Shown here piece by piece: positions 35,389-49,600 of a stretch of DNA of 64,000 nucleotides (position 1 is the stretch's first letter; every line of letters starts with the position of its first letter). The position numbers and the translations under genes were made by a program. A model generated the notes under the pieces. The model ran no database searches. It worked only from the letters and a program-made list of their open reading frames with translations, and was not told the origin of the DNA. The stretch comes from Eublepharis macularius. Taxonomy: Eukaryota > Chordata > Lepidosauria > Squamata > Eublepharidae. Location: positions 14,094,001 through 14,158,000 of the forward strand of contig NC_072801.1 in NCBI RefSeq assembly GCF_028583425.1, in the 5' to 3' direction.

Positions 35389-35688
35389 ATTGTCAAAGCA
35401 TCCCTGAAACCAGACTCCTTTGTCAGCCGTGAGAAAGGTCCATTTCTGTGATTAGGTATCTTCTCCTTCCCTCTTGGGCCTGACTGAAACCCATTTGAGC
35501 AGCAGGCTGACTTTACCAGCTCTGAGCCGGTTGCCTTCTCTAGTTCTATCATAAGCTGTCACGGAGTCATCCTTTTAGAGAATGGTGGGTATTTCAGTCC
35601 GGTCTGCTTCATTTTGGATCATTGTTGGCTATCTTCAGGGCTCAGAGAGCTTTCACTAACTGCAAACACATCAGCCTATAGTTTGAAT

Positions 35689-35970
35689 CGGGGCTTTTTT
35701 TCTGGGAAAAGAGGTGGTGGAACTCAGTGGGTTGCCAGCACAGGGGGCAACTCTTGGCAGGAGGTGGTGCCCCTGGTACCACATGCGCAAGCGCAAAGTG
35801 CGTGCACGCTCCCAGAACTGCACAATGACGTCACTTTGGGTCAGCAGCGTGGAGGGCAATCTCAACTCCCCTCTGCCTGAAGATCAGGGGGCGGGGCCAC
35901 CAGCCATGTGACCATTTTCAAGAGATTCCGGAACTCCTTTCCACCGCGTTCCAGCTGAAAAAAAGCCCTG
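35689..35970. mobile_element. hAT-type MITE, family A, copy 2
   Basis: Ends CGGGGCTTTTTTTC and GAAAAAAAGCCCTG, with a perfect 8-bp flanking duplication GTTTGAAT at 35681-35688 and 35971-35978. The right half shares GATCAGGGGGCGGGGCCACC with the other two copies. The left half contains a different middle (TGGTGCCCCTGGTACC and on), so family members vary inside. Non-coding. Confidence 0.85.
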
Positions 35971-36769
35971 GTTTGAATAATTCAGTACTCCATGGGATAG
36001 AGAGAAGGGGGAAAGTGAAAATAAAGGATCTTGTGATTCCTTCCTGTAGGCTTGGCCTGTGATTGTAGCGGCTCACCTTCCTAAGAGGATGGTGAACTGT
36101 CTTTAGGGTTTGTAGAAGGGTCTCAAATCATGCAAGGGACTGGTGTTTTTCAAGTGTCCATCAAATATACAAGTGATGGGAGGGCGGGAGTGGCTGGGTG
36201 TCTGTGTGAAAAAGAAGCTTGCTACCTTAGATTCAGGGAGGGACAGAGAAGACAAGGAAAAATCTACTGTGCGTTGTGTGAACTGAGGGCGGTGACATCA
36301 GATGGGAGGGGTAGTGCATCTGTTGTGCTGGAGAAGAGTCCCTCCCTGCCTCCACCTGGGCTCTAGTCACACATTTGTAAAGAAAGCAAATGATACACAA
36401 GTGTCATAAATCTCTGGTGCTCTGTACTCCCACTACCAAAGAAGTCGAACAGGTCAACCAACACCCTTGGAATTTCACTGCTGGGAGAAGTAGGGTTGGT
36501 GTAATAACATGTAAAGGGAACAGAGTCTTAAAGACAGGAGCCCAAACAGATCTAGATCTGCTTAATGCATTGTGGAGAGCAGGTGTTGGGGGGGGGGGGG
36601 GGGGGAAGCCTTCTATTCCTGCAGAAAGGATGCCACTGGCCCAGGCCACCAGTATATTGTGTAAGGCAACTTCACCCCTCCGTGTCCAAACCTGCTCTGC
36701 ACTGATGTTCCAAGCCCCTTCTTGTGTGAAATATGACTGTACGGATTCAGCGGCTGGGGCAGAAGCATC

Positions 36770-36880
36770 CTGGATCCCAGATCCTAGAGGGGTTTTGCCA
36801 TCTTCTGAGCTTGGAGCAGGGGTTGGAGCAGGACTTGCCTGCATTGTGCAGGGGGCTGGACTAGATGGCCCGTCCCAGAG
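36770..36880 (-). repeat. CR1-like tail fragment
   Basis: GCATTGTGCAGGGGGCTGG then ACTAGATGG is the reverse complement of the CR1 tail words seen at 31,500, preceded by a decayed stretch. A pure G-run of about 17 bases lies just upstream near 36,589-36,605. Confidence 0.5.
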
Positions 36881-37149
36881 AAGCCGGTTCCCTGTGGCTT
36901 CATCCAGAGGGCAAAACGGAGTGGAAGGTGCTGCTTGCCTCAAGGGAAGGGCCTCTGTGGCACATGGGCTCATGCCCAACTGGACCAGGGCCCAAATCGC
37001 CCAAATTGATGCCGTTCTCCATCCTTGGTTGGGCCCTTTGCCACTGAGCTCTTCTCCAGCGTTGCAGCTCTTGGGACGCCTGGGAGCTTCCTACCCGCAA
37101 ACGAACGTTCCCTTTTCCCGACTGAGGGCCTCACCCCTCCGGCTGCTGT

Positions 37150-37660
37150 CCCCGTTCAAGCCATTTTGTCCCGGGGAGAGCGGGAGACGTTGCCCGTCGC
37201 TCTTCCACTGCTGGCTGGGCGCGGGGGCGGGGGGCCTCTGGGGCGAGGTGCGCGCTCGGCAGCGGCCCTTGCAAGGGGCTCCGGCCTCCTCCCCTCGGCG
37301 GGAGCTGCCGCCGTCGATGCCCGGCGGGCCTCCTGCCCAGCAGAGGCGGGCCCGGCGGCGCCCACCCCGCGGCCTGTGGCCCGGCTGCCTGGGCAGCGCC
37401 GGGAGGGAGCGCGGGCGGGGCGGAGGGGCGGCCCGGCCCTGGCCCTCCTCCTCCTCGGCCGAGCTGCGCGCCGCCCCTTCGCGGCTATAAGTCCCGCCGG
37501 CCGGGCGCGCCTCCAGCCCAGCTGGGCAGCAGCGGGCGGGCCGGGCCGGCATGGGCTTCCTGCGGCGCTGCGTGGCGCGGAGCCTCTGGCAGGGGCAGCG
37601 GAGCCTGGGCGCGCTCGCCGCGGCCCCCCATCGCCACTACGGCGCCGGTGAGTGAGCCGC
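37150..37660 (+). promoter_or_regulatory. NME4: CpG-rich promoter block of NME4
   Basis: Very dense CG dinucleotides and G/C runs across the NME4 start, unlike the sequence on either side. CTATAAG at 37485-37491 sits about 60 bases before the start codon and could act as a TATA element. The CpG-island call is by eye. Confidence 0.55.
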
Positions 37661-40600
37661 CCCGCCGGTTGCCAGCCTCCAGGTAGTGGCTGGAGAGCTC
37701 CCGGAATTACAACTGCTCTCCAGGCCACAGAGAAAAGTTCACCTGGAGAAAAGGGCTACTTTTGGGGGTGGACTCTATGGAATTTTGCCATGCCAAGGCC
37801 TTTCCCCTCCCCAAACCCCACCTTCTCCAGGTTTCACCCCCCCCCCCAAAATCCCCAGGAATTTCCCAGCTTGGAGCTGGCAACCCCACGGTCCTGCTCC
37901 CTCCAGGGGGGAGGCTCCTTCTCCTGGGGCGCCCCAGTATTTGCATGGGGGGCGCTGGAAACCCGGGCCGGTGGGCAGCTTCTCACACAGCTCTCCCCAG
38001 GCGCTCTTTTTTGCTTTGACTTCATTTATACCCCACTGTTGTCTCCAACGGGCGCCCAAAGCAGCATACCTTCATCTCCTTCTATCCTTACAACAACCCT
38101 GTGAGGTAGGTTAGGATGAAAGTGCGTGACTTGTCCAGGTTGCCCAGCAAACTTCCGTGGCAGAGCAGGGGTTCGAACCCAGGTCTCCCAGATCCTAGTC
38201 TGACGCTCTAACCACTACACCACACTGGCTTTTGGAAGGAGGCATCAGTTGGTCAGTTGTTTGGATCACCTTGGCTTTTATCCAGGGCCACTTCATTGTC
38301 ACAGAGGGATATGTTGGCATACCTTTGGCTTGCACAGACTGCAAGAGTTTGACTGGTGCCCTTTCCGAGGGCAATTCTCTGCCTTTGCTTTCCTGACAAC
38401 ACAAGTTGGTGCTCTTTGGGAGATGTTCATATCCAAGAAGTTGTAGCTCTGAGAACTTTTTTTTTCTTCACTGATGGGGTGAGCCCCTTTGATCTGTCAG
38501 AATCTGTTGGGGAAGATGCCGCTGGCTGGGTGTGCAAGGAGAGGGGGTTGGAAGTTGTCTTCCTAGCTACCAATTTGTTAAGCCTGCGAAGCTTAATCGC
38601 TGTCCTTGGAGGTGATGCTAAACATTCCAGAGGCGTGGTCTGGGGGAGCCCAGTGACGCCTGGTGTGGGCTTTCGGGGACCACAGTTCTCTTTGTCAAAT
38701 GCAGCTGGCAGGGAGAGCTGTGGTTATCGAAGGCTTATACTACATAGGAATTGGATACTTTCACTGCTACAAACTAATACGGCAAACTGACTGCACACCA
38801 AAAGGAGATGTTTACATTTCCAAGCAAAGGAATGTTTTGATTGCCTCCACGCTAATTGCATTCTGTCCCCTTGTGATTTATGTCCCCTTCTTTCCTCTCT
38901 CTCTCTCTTCTCCCCTCCTCTTCTGTATCTGCCCAGTTTGGATCAGGCATCTGACGAAGAGAACTTGATTCTCGAAAGCTTATGCTACAATAAAATTGGT
39001 TAGTCTTAAAGGTGCTACTGGACTCTTTTTGATTCCAGGGGATGTCATTGCATCTGGATGAAATGTTAGAATGGGTTTAGCACAATGGCATCCCTTCAAA
39101 TATTCAGGTAGACACACAGCATCCCTGGGCATCTTTGCTTTTTTTTCTCTTGCTGGGGAAAATAGATGTTATCCCAGGTAGCGAGCATCCTCAGGTAACA
39201 CTCTCTCATGCCCCCAAGTAACAAAACCTCTGCTTCAGTTGGAGCAAGGGATGAATTGGGTTACACTCGCCTGCCGGACAGAGCTTGCTGATCCAATATA
39301 TAAGCTGTACCTCAACTGAGCTATAAAAATGTGAAGTATTAGTTCTCTGAACAAAAGATTTGGGGGAATGTGCAGAGCATCTTCTGACATTGTGGCGACA
39401 TATGGCAGTGAATTGGATCAAGCAGCGGCGCATGAGGGAAGGGGTCCTTGATCCTCCTCCCGCAGGCTGTTTTCCCCATATAAACAGCATACTCGATAAT
39501 TCATTTATTTACTTAGTTTAAATAATTATTTACTTAATGAGTGGATCTCGTACTCTAGAGGATTTATTTCATTTTATCCTTTTTTGCCCTTTATGTTCTG
39601 ACCCCAGAGCAAAGTTTCTGGTTGGATTTTTATCTGGTCTAAGCTTATACACAGACGCAGAGAAAATCTCATTTTTGCTTTTTGATGTTGACACGTACGT
39701 TTCATATAGTTTCACTTTTTGCCTTTGCTGCTATGAGGATAAAATCTAACGCAGCAAAGGAAGAGGGCGTTACCTGAACTTTCAGTTAACTTATTGATTG
39801 ATGGTTTTAATCGATATCTGTTTTAATAGAATTTTCCCCATGTTTTGGTAAATCTGTATTGTATATGGTTGTATTTTACGTAATTTTTATCTTATCTAAT
39901 GGGTTTTTTGTAACTTTGTGGCAGCCTATGGCTTCTGAACTGAATTTAATTTATATTCCACCTTTCTTCCAATGGGGACCTAAGGCAGCTTTTATCCCCA
40001 CAACAATCCTGTGAGGTAGGTTAAGCTGAGAGTATGTGACTGGGCCAAGGTGACCCAGCAAGCTTCCGTGGCAGAGTGGGGATTCGAACCTGGGTCTAAT
40101 GAGATCCGAATCTGACATTCCAACTGCCACACAATTCTGGCTCTAATGTTAATTTCCCTCTCATGGATGAAAAGATACTGGTCCAAATAGGACTTCCACT
40201 GTGGGGGGTGGGAGGATTGGAAAACAGCAATTTTTAGGGGCCCGTAGTGAAAAGAATTAAGCCTACCACCCTTTCCTTAAATTTTGCTTAAATTTTGAGT
40301 CCCTTGTAACATTTAATCTTTTTTTCAAAAAGCTCAGTGGATACTTTTATGTTCTACCTCAACTACTAACCTGAGCGTCAGAGTGAGATTCATCCACTCC
40401 TTTTTTTTTAAAAAAAGGTTGCAATCCACCCTCTCCCCAACTTTAGTGAAATCCCAGCCCATGTTACACATTTCCTTGTATCTCTTCCCTGCAGGCTGGT
40501 CCCTTGAATATCTTCTTCCCCTTTCCCACTGCACAGTCTCCAAGCTGTGGTTTGTCTGGGCATGTCTTTTATTCCACTTCCCTAAATTCCTAGGTATTGT

Positions 40601-43600
40601 CTAGATAGATGCTGCTTAAAGAGAATCAGCACGGACTAGTGGTTAACACAGAGTAAGCGACTCCGTTCTTTTTCTACTCCTCGTATCTAATGAAAGGAGC
40701 TTTGCCTCGAAAGCTCGTCGTACCTTGGAAATCTAGCTGATCTTTAAGGTGCTATTGGTTCCAGATCTTACTCTTTGACTGGAGACAAACATGGCTACCT
40801 ACCTGAAACTGACTAGTGGTTAGCATGTTGGACTAGGATTTGGGAGACCCAGGTTCAAATCCTCCCACTGTGATGAAAGAGCCAATCTCTTTCTTTCTTA
40901 AACCTAGCCTACCTCACCTGGTAGTTTTGGAATAAGATGGGGGAAGGCAGAACCATGTATATCTCCCAAAACACTCTCAAGGAAGATAAACATGCACTAA
41001 AGAGGTTAAAGAATGGAATGTAAAATCAAGCCCTCCGATATCTAGCCCAAAAGAATATTTACTACTCAGAAAAGTTCTGTCCAATTTTATTTGTCCCAGC
41101 CATAAGCTATAACAAAAATGAGGGGGCAAGGGGAACCTTTGCTCTAAATGCATACATCCGTGCGTGTGTGTGTGTGATGTGCTGTGCTGTCAAGTTGCTG
41201 CTGACTTCTGGTGACTCTCTGAATGCAAGACCTCCACAACAACCTATCATTAATAGCCCTGCTCAGATCTTACAAACTGGAGGACATGGTCTACTTTATT
41301 GAGTTAAGCCATCTCATTTTGGGTTTTCCTCTTTTCCTATTGCTTTTCTTAGTACTATTCTCTTTTCCAGTGAGTCTTCTCATAATGTGACCAGAGTATG
41401 ATAGCCTTAGTCTCATCATTTTAGCTTCTATGGAGAATTCAGGCGTGATGTGATCTAGAACCCACTTATTTGTCTTTTTGGCCATCCATGCGATCTGTAA
41501 AACTCTCCTCCAGCACCACATTTCAACTGGATACATTTTCTTCCTGTCAGCTTTCGTTGCTATTAAACTGTCAAATCCCTACATAGTAATGGGGAATACT
41601 ATAGTGTGGATTATCTTGTATTTGGTCCGCAGAGACATAGCCTTATCCTTAAGGATCTTTTCTAGTTCCCTCATGGCTGCTCTTCCAAGTCCCAGTCTTC
41701 TTCTGATTTCTTGGTTGCAGTCTCCCTTTTGGTTGATTTCATTAAGCGAAGGAATAAAAAATCTTTTAACAATTTAAATGTCTTCTTTGTCAACCTTAAA
41801 ATTGTTTAATCTTCAGTAGTCATTACTTTTCTCTTCTTGATGTTCAGCTGTAATCCTGCTTTGGCACTTTCTCCTTTACCCTTCATCCGTAGTTCTTCCA
41901 AATCTTCACTTTTTTCTGCCAGTAATGTGGTGTCATCTGCATATCTCAAAGTGTTCATGTTCCTTCCACCATTTTTCAGTCCACCTTCTTCTAAATCTAA
42001 TCCAGCTTTCCTTATGATGTGTCCTGCATAGAGAGAGATAATATACATCCTTGTCTGAGACACTTGTCAGCTGGAAACAATTATATGTCCTAACAGGTTG
42101 TGTATCAAAATAATCAGGTGTTGTGGCACATCCATTTCTTTTAACACCATTCATAGCTTTTCATGAATCACACCGTCAAAAGCTTTGCTATAGAAAAGAG
42201 CAAGAGTCCAGTAGCACCTATAAAACTGACAAAATTTATTGTAGGGTATGAGCTTTTGTGAAACACAGCTTACTTCTTCGGATGCAGCTAGAATGTGAGT
42301 CCATCTGTCCTTGTATGTTGGACAATGGAGTGATTTCAGAAGCCAAATGACAATAGCGGGTAAATGACAATCGCTTCTCATCTGTCTTTAGCAATTTTAA
42401 AAGTTTCATCAGTCATTCATCTAAGCTTCTCCTTTATTTTGGTTACAGGAATAATCTTTGCACATTCTTCCTTGATAATATCTCTGGTTTCAGTGCACAG
42501 TTCTTCCAGTTTATCATTAATTAAACTAAGTAATGCAAATCTGTTCTTGACATGGTCTTTAAATTGTTCAGGAATGTTATTTATATTATATTTTGGAACT
42601 ATGATTCTTTCCAAGAATGCAGTAGTTTATTAGATTGCCTGAAACATGTTGGCTTCACAAAATTCTGAGTCGCTCTCCTATTTCATTTCATGATCCTAGT
42701 CCAAACTTTCCAACAATTCCCTCAAGTTTTGATGGGAAATGTAGGCAGCTTGGTGGAATGTTGGACAAGTGACAGTTGAAATGTCCATTGGACAGCAGTC
42801 GGAGAGCCAAGCTGCGAGACCAGGACGCCTACATTTCCCATCAAAACTTGAGGGAAGCTGACAAGTGTCCAACCTGTGTCAGGCGTCACTTGTAGCTTGG
42901 CTCTTAGTCTGCTGTCTCAGCTTTGACCATTCTGCCTTGAGTGCTGCTATTAGGAATTTAGACTCTTGACTGAGCCGGCATTCCTGACAGCATTGCTCTC
43001 ACCTTCACTGACACACTCAACCCCCCTTACCCCATTAAGGTGTGTATCCAGAATGTTAATAAATGGCTTTGCTGTAAGCATCATAAAACAGCAGTGTGCT
43101 GTTAGAATGTCAGAATTAATCCTGACGGTATTTTTGCTGCTGCCGGGGCAATGTTAGACTTTCTGCACCGTCTCCTGAGGCAAGTTTGCCAGAAAGTATT
43201 CTAATTTTTTGTACATTTGACCTTCCCCACCTCAGTAACTGGAATTCCTTCCAAAATGGAACAACGGAGTGCGGAGTACAAAAGATCCACTCTTACTCCC
43301 TCCCCAGTGTAGTGAACATTGCACTGGCAGTATATGCCCTGAGCCTGCTTGCGGGAAGGGCGGAATATAAATATGATAAAATAAATAAAATAAAAAGTAA
43401 AATATAATGGTAGCTTATGTTTTTCCTTCTTGGGCAAATAGCACCCTCCAGTGGATCAGTAGAAACTGGGAAAAAATGACATTGCGAGAAAAGATTAACC
43501 TGTCTCCTTGAGCTCCCAGTCTACCACCACCCCGTTAATTGATCAAGGCTTGTTTTGGATATTTTGGTGAGTCTCTTCGAATTTCAAAAAAATGCAGATC

Positions 43601-46600
43601 ATTTCCCTTTTGGAGGAATTAACTGCAGTTTATGTTGGGAATCCATAAACGGACCAAGCGGAGGGCAAGGGGGGAGCATATTTGGATGGGGTTGCAGCTC
43701 TGGGAGAACAAGGTTTGCCCCTTTGCCCCTTGTGCTATTTCCCCACTAGAAATCGGGGTTTGGTGTTGCTATTTGCCCCAGAAGGGAAATAGATCGATCC
43801 CTGTCACTTGCCTGTAGTATTTACTAAAACGCAAGACACAGGCGTCCATTAAAAAAAGAGCAGGTCGTCTTACATTCACATTCGAGAGCCAGTTTGGTGT
43901 AGTGGTTAAGAGCATGGGACTCTAATCTGGAGAACTGGGTTTGATTCCCCACTCCTCCACTTGAAGCCAGCTGGGTGACCTTGGGTCAGTCACAGCTCTC
44001 TCAGAGCTCTCTCAGCCCCACCCACCTCACAGGGTGTTTGTTGTTGTAGAGGTAATAATGGCATACTTTGTAAACCGCTCTGAGTGGGTGATAAGTCATC
44101 CTGAAGGGCAGTATATAAATCAAATGTTATTATATTATATAGGATACAGTTATGTCCAATAATAATTTTTCTGTGTGTGCATAACATTTTAAGGGGGTCT
44201 TTCTTTGGAGTAAATATACTAGATCAAGGAGAGCTAGAAAAGGAAACCTCTAAGTAGAAAGGTTTTGCTTGCTTGATTTTTGTAAGAATGGAGGTTCCAT
44301 GCAAGTGTGTATGCCAACCAGAGCATACAAAGCTGCCTTATATTGAATCAGACCTTTGATCTATCAAGACAAATATTGTGTTCTCTGACCAGCAGCTGCT
44401 ATCCAGGGTCAAAGATAAGTGTCTTTCGTATCTTCTGCATGATCCTTTCATATAGCGATGCCAAGGACTGAACTTGGGGCCTTCTGCATCCAAAGCAGAC
44501 GCTCCCCCACAGGGCCACAGCCCCACCAAATTTGAGATTGATGTCACCAAATGACAACTGGAAGCTGGATTCTCATTTGCTCAATGATTTTCTCTTGTAA
44601 AGAAACTCGCCCCGGGCTGCGAACAAACCATTATGAATACAAGAAGAAAGGCATCAATCAGGAAAAAGGGCAGAAAAGAATTTGTTTGCTGACTGCTTAG
44701 AGGGACATAAACTATTTTTAAAAAAGAAGTCGCTTCAGATATTGAAAAGAGGGAGGCCAAAAATACAACCTGGTCTTACCCCACAAGTCAATGCTGTTAG
44801 GCAAACTCTGAGCCCAGATTCTGAAGTTTATGCAAGGAACTTGGATCCAAACACCCCCATCTCCTCTTCAGTCCCACACAGGAGCCCTTTCTGTGCCGGA
44901 CTGTACAAGGTCCTGTCCTTCACCCATGTTTCCTTGCACACCCCCAAAAGAGTAATGGTGTTCCGTGTATGCCGCCCTGAACTCTCTAGAAGAACAGTGT
45001 GCTAAAAATGTATTCAATAGATAGAAAAAGCTCCAAAGTGTCCCAAGCTTTGAGGAGGCTTTCGGGGTTCAAAAGAGGGCTTCCGGAAGGAAAGAAGAGT
45101 CCCCTTGTGGAAGTGACAGCTTCCTCACAATACATTCAACCCATATAAACATCAACGGAACTGGAGGCTGTCAAGGTTGACGGCTCAACGTACAGGTCTG
45201 GGCTTTCTGACGCTGGTGTAGAACACCCACGAACAAAACAGCCGTCTGCAGTTGAGTAACCTTGACCTGGAACCAGCCTGCGCTTCTGCAAATACTTCTT
45301 TATCTGTAGCCCTCTGCCGTGTTTGAACAGCAACTATCTGGCAGAAAATCTTGCTGAAATATGGATACAGCCGATAGGTTTCAGGATCTAAACTAGTAGT
45401 TGTCAGACTTTCTGCCTTTCCTGGCTTCAGAAAAGTACACGAAGTTCAGGGCACCAGACAGCACGGCTGTTTGACTTCAGAGCTGTTTGGGGCAAACAGC
45501 TGCATACTTTCTGACTTTGGGGGACAGTTCCTATTTTCTGATTCCTCTCCCTGCTAAATCCTTGTCCCGATTTTCTCCTTTTGGGGGAGACGCTGTTTTC
45601 ATTTCGAGTTGCTATCCATGCCATTTTTCAGGGTTCATCTTCCCAGTTCGTCTGTATGTTGAATCTCTCTCTTTTTTCCCCCTCTTGTTTAATTCAAAAG
45701 GGGGTGGGGGAGATTTTGCTTTTTTTAAAGGATGGGGAGAGAGAGAAAAAGATTTGGGTGGTTTGGAGCCAAATGGAGCCAGTCTGCGGGTTGCGATCCT
45801 CTCTGGTTCATAGCAAGGTGGAGCTGCTGCCCTGCGGTTCCTTTATTTAGCCATGGCCTTAATAGCAACAGCAGCTCCCGTACTTCCCCTTCCCTGAAGC
45901 AGGGAGAGGTACCCATCCTGGATCCCAATAAGCTGGCAGTCATTTCTCTTAATATTGGGCACATCCATGTTGTGGGTTGAAGGGCAGATATCTTCATATT
46001 TCTTCCCGGTGAAGATGTCTATGCCAACCAGATGCACTTTGGCATGCCCATGCTTGCCAGTCTTGGAGGTAGACATCTCCACAATCTTGCAGGGACGTCC
46101 TTTGAGCACCACAAAGCCATTTTTGCGGAGAGCGGAGCACTGCATGGGGAAGGTGGCGGAGGCACCGGCATCGCCGGTCTCGAAGTCTAGGTCATCAGCC
46201 ATGGTGGATCAGATGTTATGGGAAACTGCCACCCGCGAGCTTAACTGCCGCCGCCGCTGCCGCTGCCTGCTGCAACCCCTGTATGTTGAATCTCTGAATA
46301 ATGGATGCCTGTTGTCTCTGGTGTAGGGAAATGTATGTATGCAGGGCTTTTTTTTCAGCAGGAATGTGGTGGAACGGAGTTCCGGCACCTCTTGAAAATG
46401 GTCACATGGTCGGGTGCCCTGCTCCCTGATCTCCAGACAGAGGGGAGTTTAGATAGCCCAGTGGCATGGAGGGCAATCTAAACTCCCCTCTGTCTGGAGA
46501 TCAGGGGGCGGGGCCACCGGCCATGTGACCATTTTCGCCGAGGGCGATTTAAACTTTTAAAAACTCCCCCCTTGTTCCAGCTGACCCAAAGTGACGTCAT

Positions 46601-49600
46601 TGTGCGGTCCTGAGTTCCACCACCTCTTTTCCCGGAAAAAAAGCCCTGTATGTATTTATGGATTTTAAACAAATTTGTGTACCATCTCTCCAGGCAGCTC
46701 GCAACTAAAACCATCAAAGAAAACCAAGAGAATAAAACAAGTCAGTACAACAATTTCCACCGACGAAAATAAGTCAGTGAAACAGCCAAACTGGATCCAT
46801 AAACAGATTCATAAAAAAACACGGGAAGCTAATGGAAATAGCCGTAGCAGCCCCCCAAAAAACTACGTGGAACAGAACAGCCTAAAATGATATTCACGAA
46901 ACCACCCTCAGTCTAGAAGCAGAGCGTAAATCAGCAAAAAAAGGACTGTCAGGCAAGCCGTACAACAAGACCCAGTTGCAACAGGGAATCTCATGTTTAA
47001 ATCAGGCCTAAAATATGCTTCACTGCCTCCAGTATTCTGCTCTTTCTTTCCCAGCCAGCCAGCCAGCCCAGATTACAATCTGCTGCGTAGAAGATGTAGC
47101 TAAAATAAACAGGGATTTCTCCCTTGAGGCCTGGTGTCTGTCCCAGGCTGATTACTCGAGGCCTAGATTTCCCTGCGTTCCACAGTGACTTCCTCTGGAA
47201 GCATAGCACCCTCCTAGCAGTTTGCAAATAGCAGACAAAACGGTGGGAAGGAATTGCCTTCCCACATTGCCTTGCAATGTGTTTTGTGCGCGTGGGCAGC
47301 GATCAAAAGTTAAGCAGTGGTGTGGGAATATTGGTGACACGATCAGTTTATAGCACAGACTTTCTGGAACTAGGGATTGTGCACAGGAAACAGGTTTATT
47401 TTATAAGAAACAATTCCGCAGCTAAACTTTTGGCTGTTCTCAGTACAGAGAAACTCGTACAAAGAGTCCCACCACCTACAATATTGATGAGAAACTTACT
47501 TTATTTTCCTTAGTGTTGAAATTAAACATTTGGCAAGTGACCCTTTTCTGGGTCTAAGTGGTTATACGTTTTTGTATGATAGCTGATTATATTTTCCTTT
47601 TCTTCATCTGACAGGTATACCTGGCCTTCAGGAGCGCACCCTGATAGCGGTGAAGCCAGACGGGGTGCAGAGGCGATTAGTGGGGGACGTGATCAAGCGC
47701 TTTGAGAAACGGGGCTTCAAACTCGTGGGCCTGAAGTTGCTCCAGGTGGGGTCACAGGAAAACAGATTCAAGACCAGCAGAGATTTGTGTACACACAAAA
47801 TAGAAATTCTAATATGATGTTTTCAGAAGCAGCTTTTATGGAAGGGTCAGATATAATTTGCACTACTGTTCAAAGATAGATTTGGTTATTTATTTGTTTC
47901 AGCCGAAAAGAAAAGAAAAAAGCCACTGTGTGGGACCCCAGTTTAGTTGGAGAGCAAAATACAAGGGGATACCTTTTCCCTCCCCACTGGAAACATACAA
48001 CTCTGGAGCTGCACACTTGTTCTGGAGGGATTATTGTTGTTGTTGTTGTTGTTCCACCTTTCTCACTGAGATCCAAATCAGATTACACAGTACTAATGGA
48101 ATACAATATGATCAACAGCTAGGACATTCAGTGATCAAAGTACAATAATGAACAACAGTTAGTTTATTCAATGAAAACTGATACAGTAGGGTATGGTAGC
48201 AGAAAATTTTAAACAAGTATAAAGCTCTGCACAGAGATGAAACCTTTTAGACACAAACATAACTAAATTTACATGGCACGTTTAGGAATGTGGAGACTCC
48301 CTAAAAGGTGCTTATCTACATCAGCAGACAGCACCCAACAGTGTAGCGTATAGCCCCTGTCCCTATCAAGGCACCTCTCTGAGCTATTCCTTACGACATA
48401 GCCCTGTAATCTGGGTAGAAAGTCCTCTGGAATAATTCAGATTTGCATAGTTTGCGGAACACCAGGAGAGTGGTAGCTTTCCTGACCTCAGGCAAGCCGT
48501 TCCATATCGCAGGGGCCACCACAGAGGAAGCCCATGTGCAGCAGCTGTTGATTTTGCCCAACTGTAGGGTTGTATCTGCAGAAAGCCCTGTCCAGATGAG
48601 CAAAGCTGCTGTGGCAGAACATAGAGGGGGAGGCAGTCGCACAGATATGAGGGTCCAAAACCATGAAGGGCTTTGAATGTGATAGTCATGACCTTAAGTT
48701 GAGCCCAGTAATTGGTGGGAAGCCAGTGAAGTGACTGCAAAATGGAAGCAATGTGCATGCTCCATCTAGTTCCTGAGAGCTGCAGTGGTCTGCACCTGTT
48801 GGAGTCTCCCAAGTCAACTTTGAGGGGAGACTGTTGCCAAGTAGGCCCCCTCCCCTGCTTTAAAGCCCGCCATGGACTGTGTTAAAGTTTCCTGCATTAC
48901 TGTTTCACTGCTACACCAAAGACTGCCTCGCACGTGTGTGTGTTAAATACACGTGTCAGTTTCCTGCCTGCTGTTTAATTGTCTTGCTGCTGCAATAGAC
49001 TGTGTAGTTTACTGACTCCATGTTTGGTTAACTGCACAAAGGACTCTTTTTCTGGGCAGCCCTGCCCTGACCTGTATATGGACTTCCTAGTGTGCGTTTG
49101 GACTGTGTTCCCCGTGCCTGCATTGCCATCTGCCACGGACCGTGCCTGTTCCCTGCCTTGGACTGTGTTTTAAAGTGTTGTTCCCCCTGCCTCCATGGAA
49201 GCCTGCCTCATATGGGCCCAAGCCGCTGCTAGCAGCCGGGCGCCTGCCGGGGAAACCTCCAGCGAGCCTGGCTAGGCGCTCCCTGGTCAGTTCCCGCCTG
49301 GAGCCTCCCGCGGGCCGGTCCCCGAGCTTGCCCTAGCCTGCAAACCAGCCTCAGCTATGCCCAGCCGGCAACCATGTTCTCAGGCAGCCAGAGGACCCTG
49401 GGAAGAAGACTGCTTTGAGAAGCCATTTCGGCGAAGCGGGCACACCACGTCCGCAGCGAGAGCCCCTCGCCCCGCTCTGCATATCTTAGGAGCCGCCCCG
49501 GAGAAGAACTAAGTGCCGACCATCCCAAGCACTTAGAGAATGCATCTCAAAGAAACCTCCGCATTCCAGAGCTGATGACATCAGGACAAGCCCTGTCCGC

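Noticed and set aside
36390-37651. Long open frames across the NME4 CpG block (up to 366 codons on +, others on -)
   Set aside because: Stop codons are rare in GC-rich DNA; the frames are Ala/Arg/Gly/Pro-rich, occur on both strands, and cross a poly-G run and a CR1 scrap. No recognisable protein.
43884-43960. Possible tRNA gene from box A and box B matches (also at 26,121, 38,150, 55,900)
   Set aside because: The boxes belong to SINE heads followed by SINE bodies and tails; no full cloverleaf.
45843-46202. EIF5A as a functional host gene
   Set aside because: Intronless, bounded by a target duplication, with a worn A-tail and missing most of the second domain. A retrocopy fits better, though expression is not excluded.
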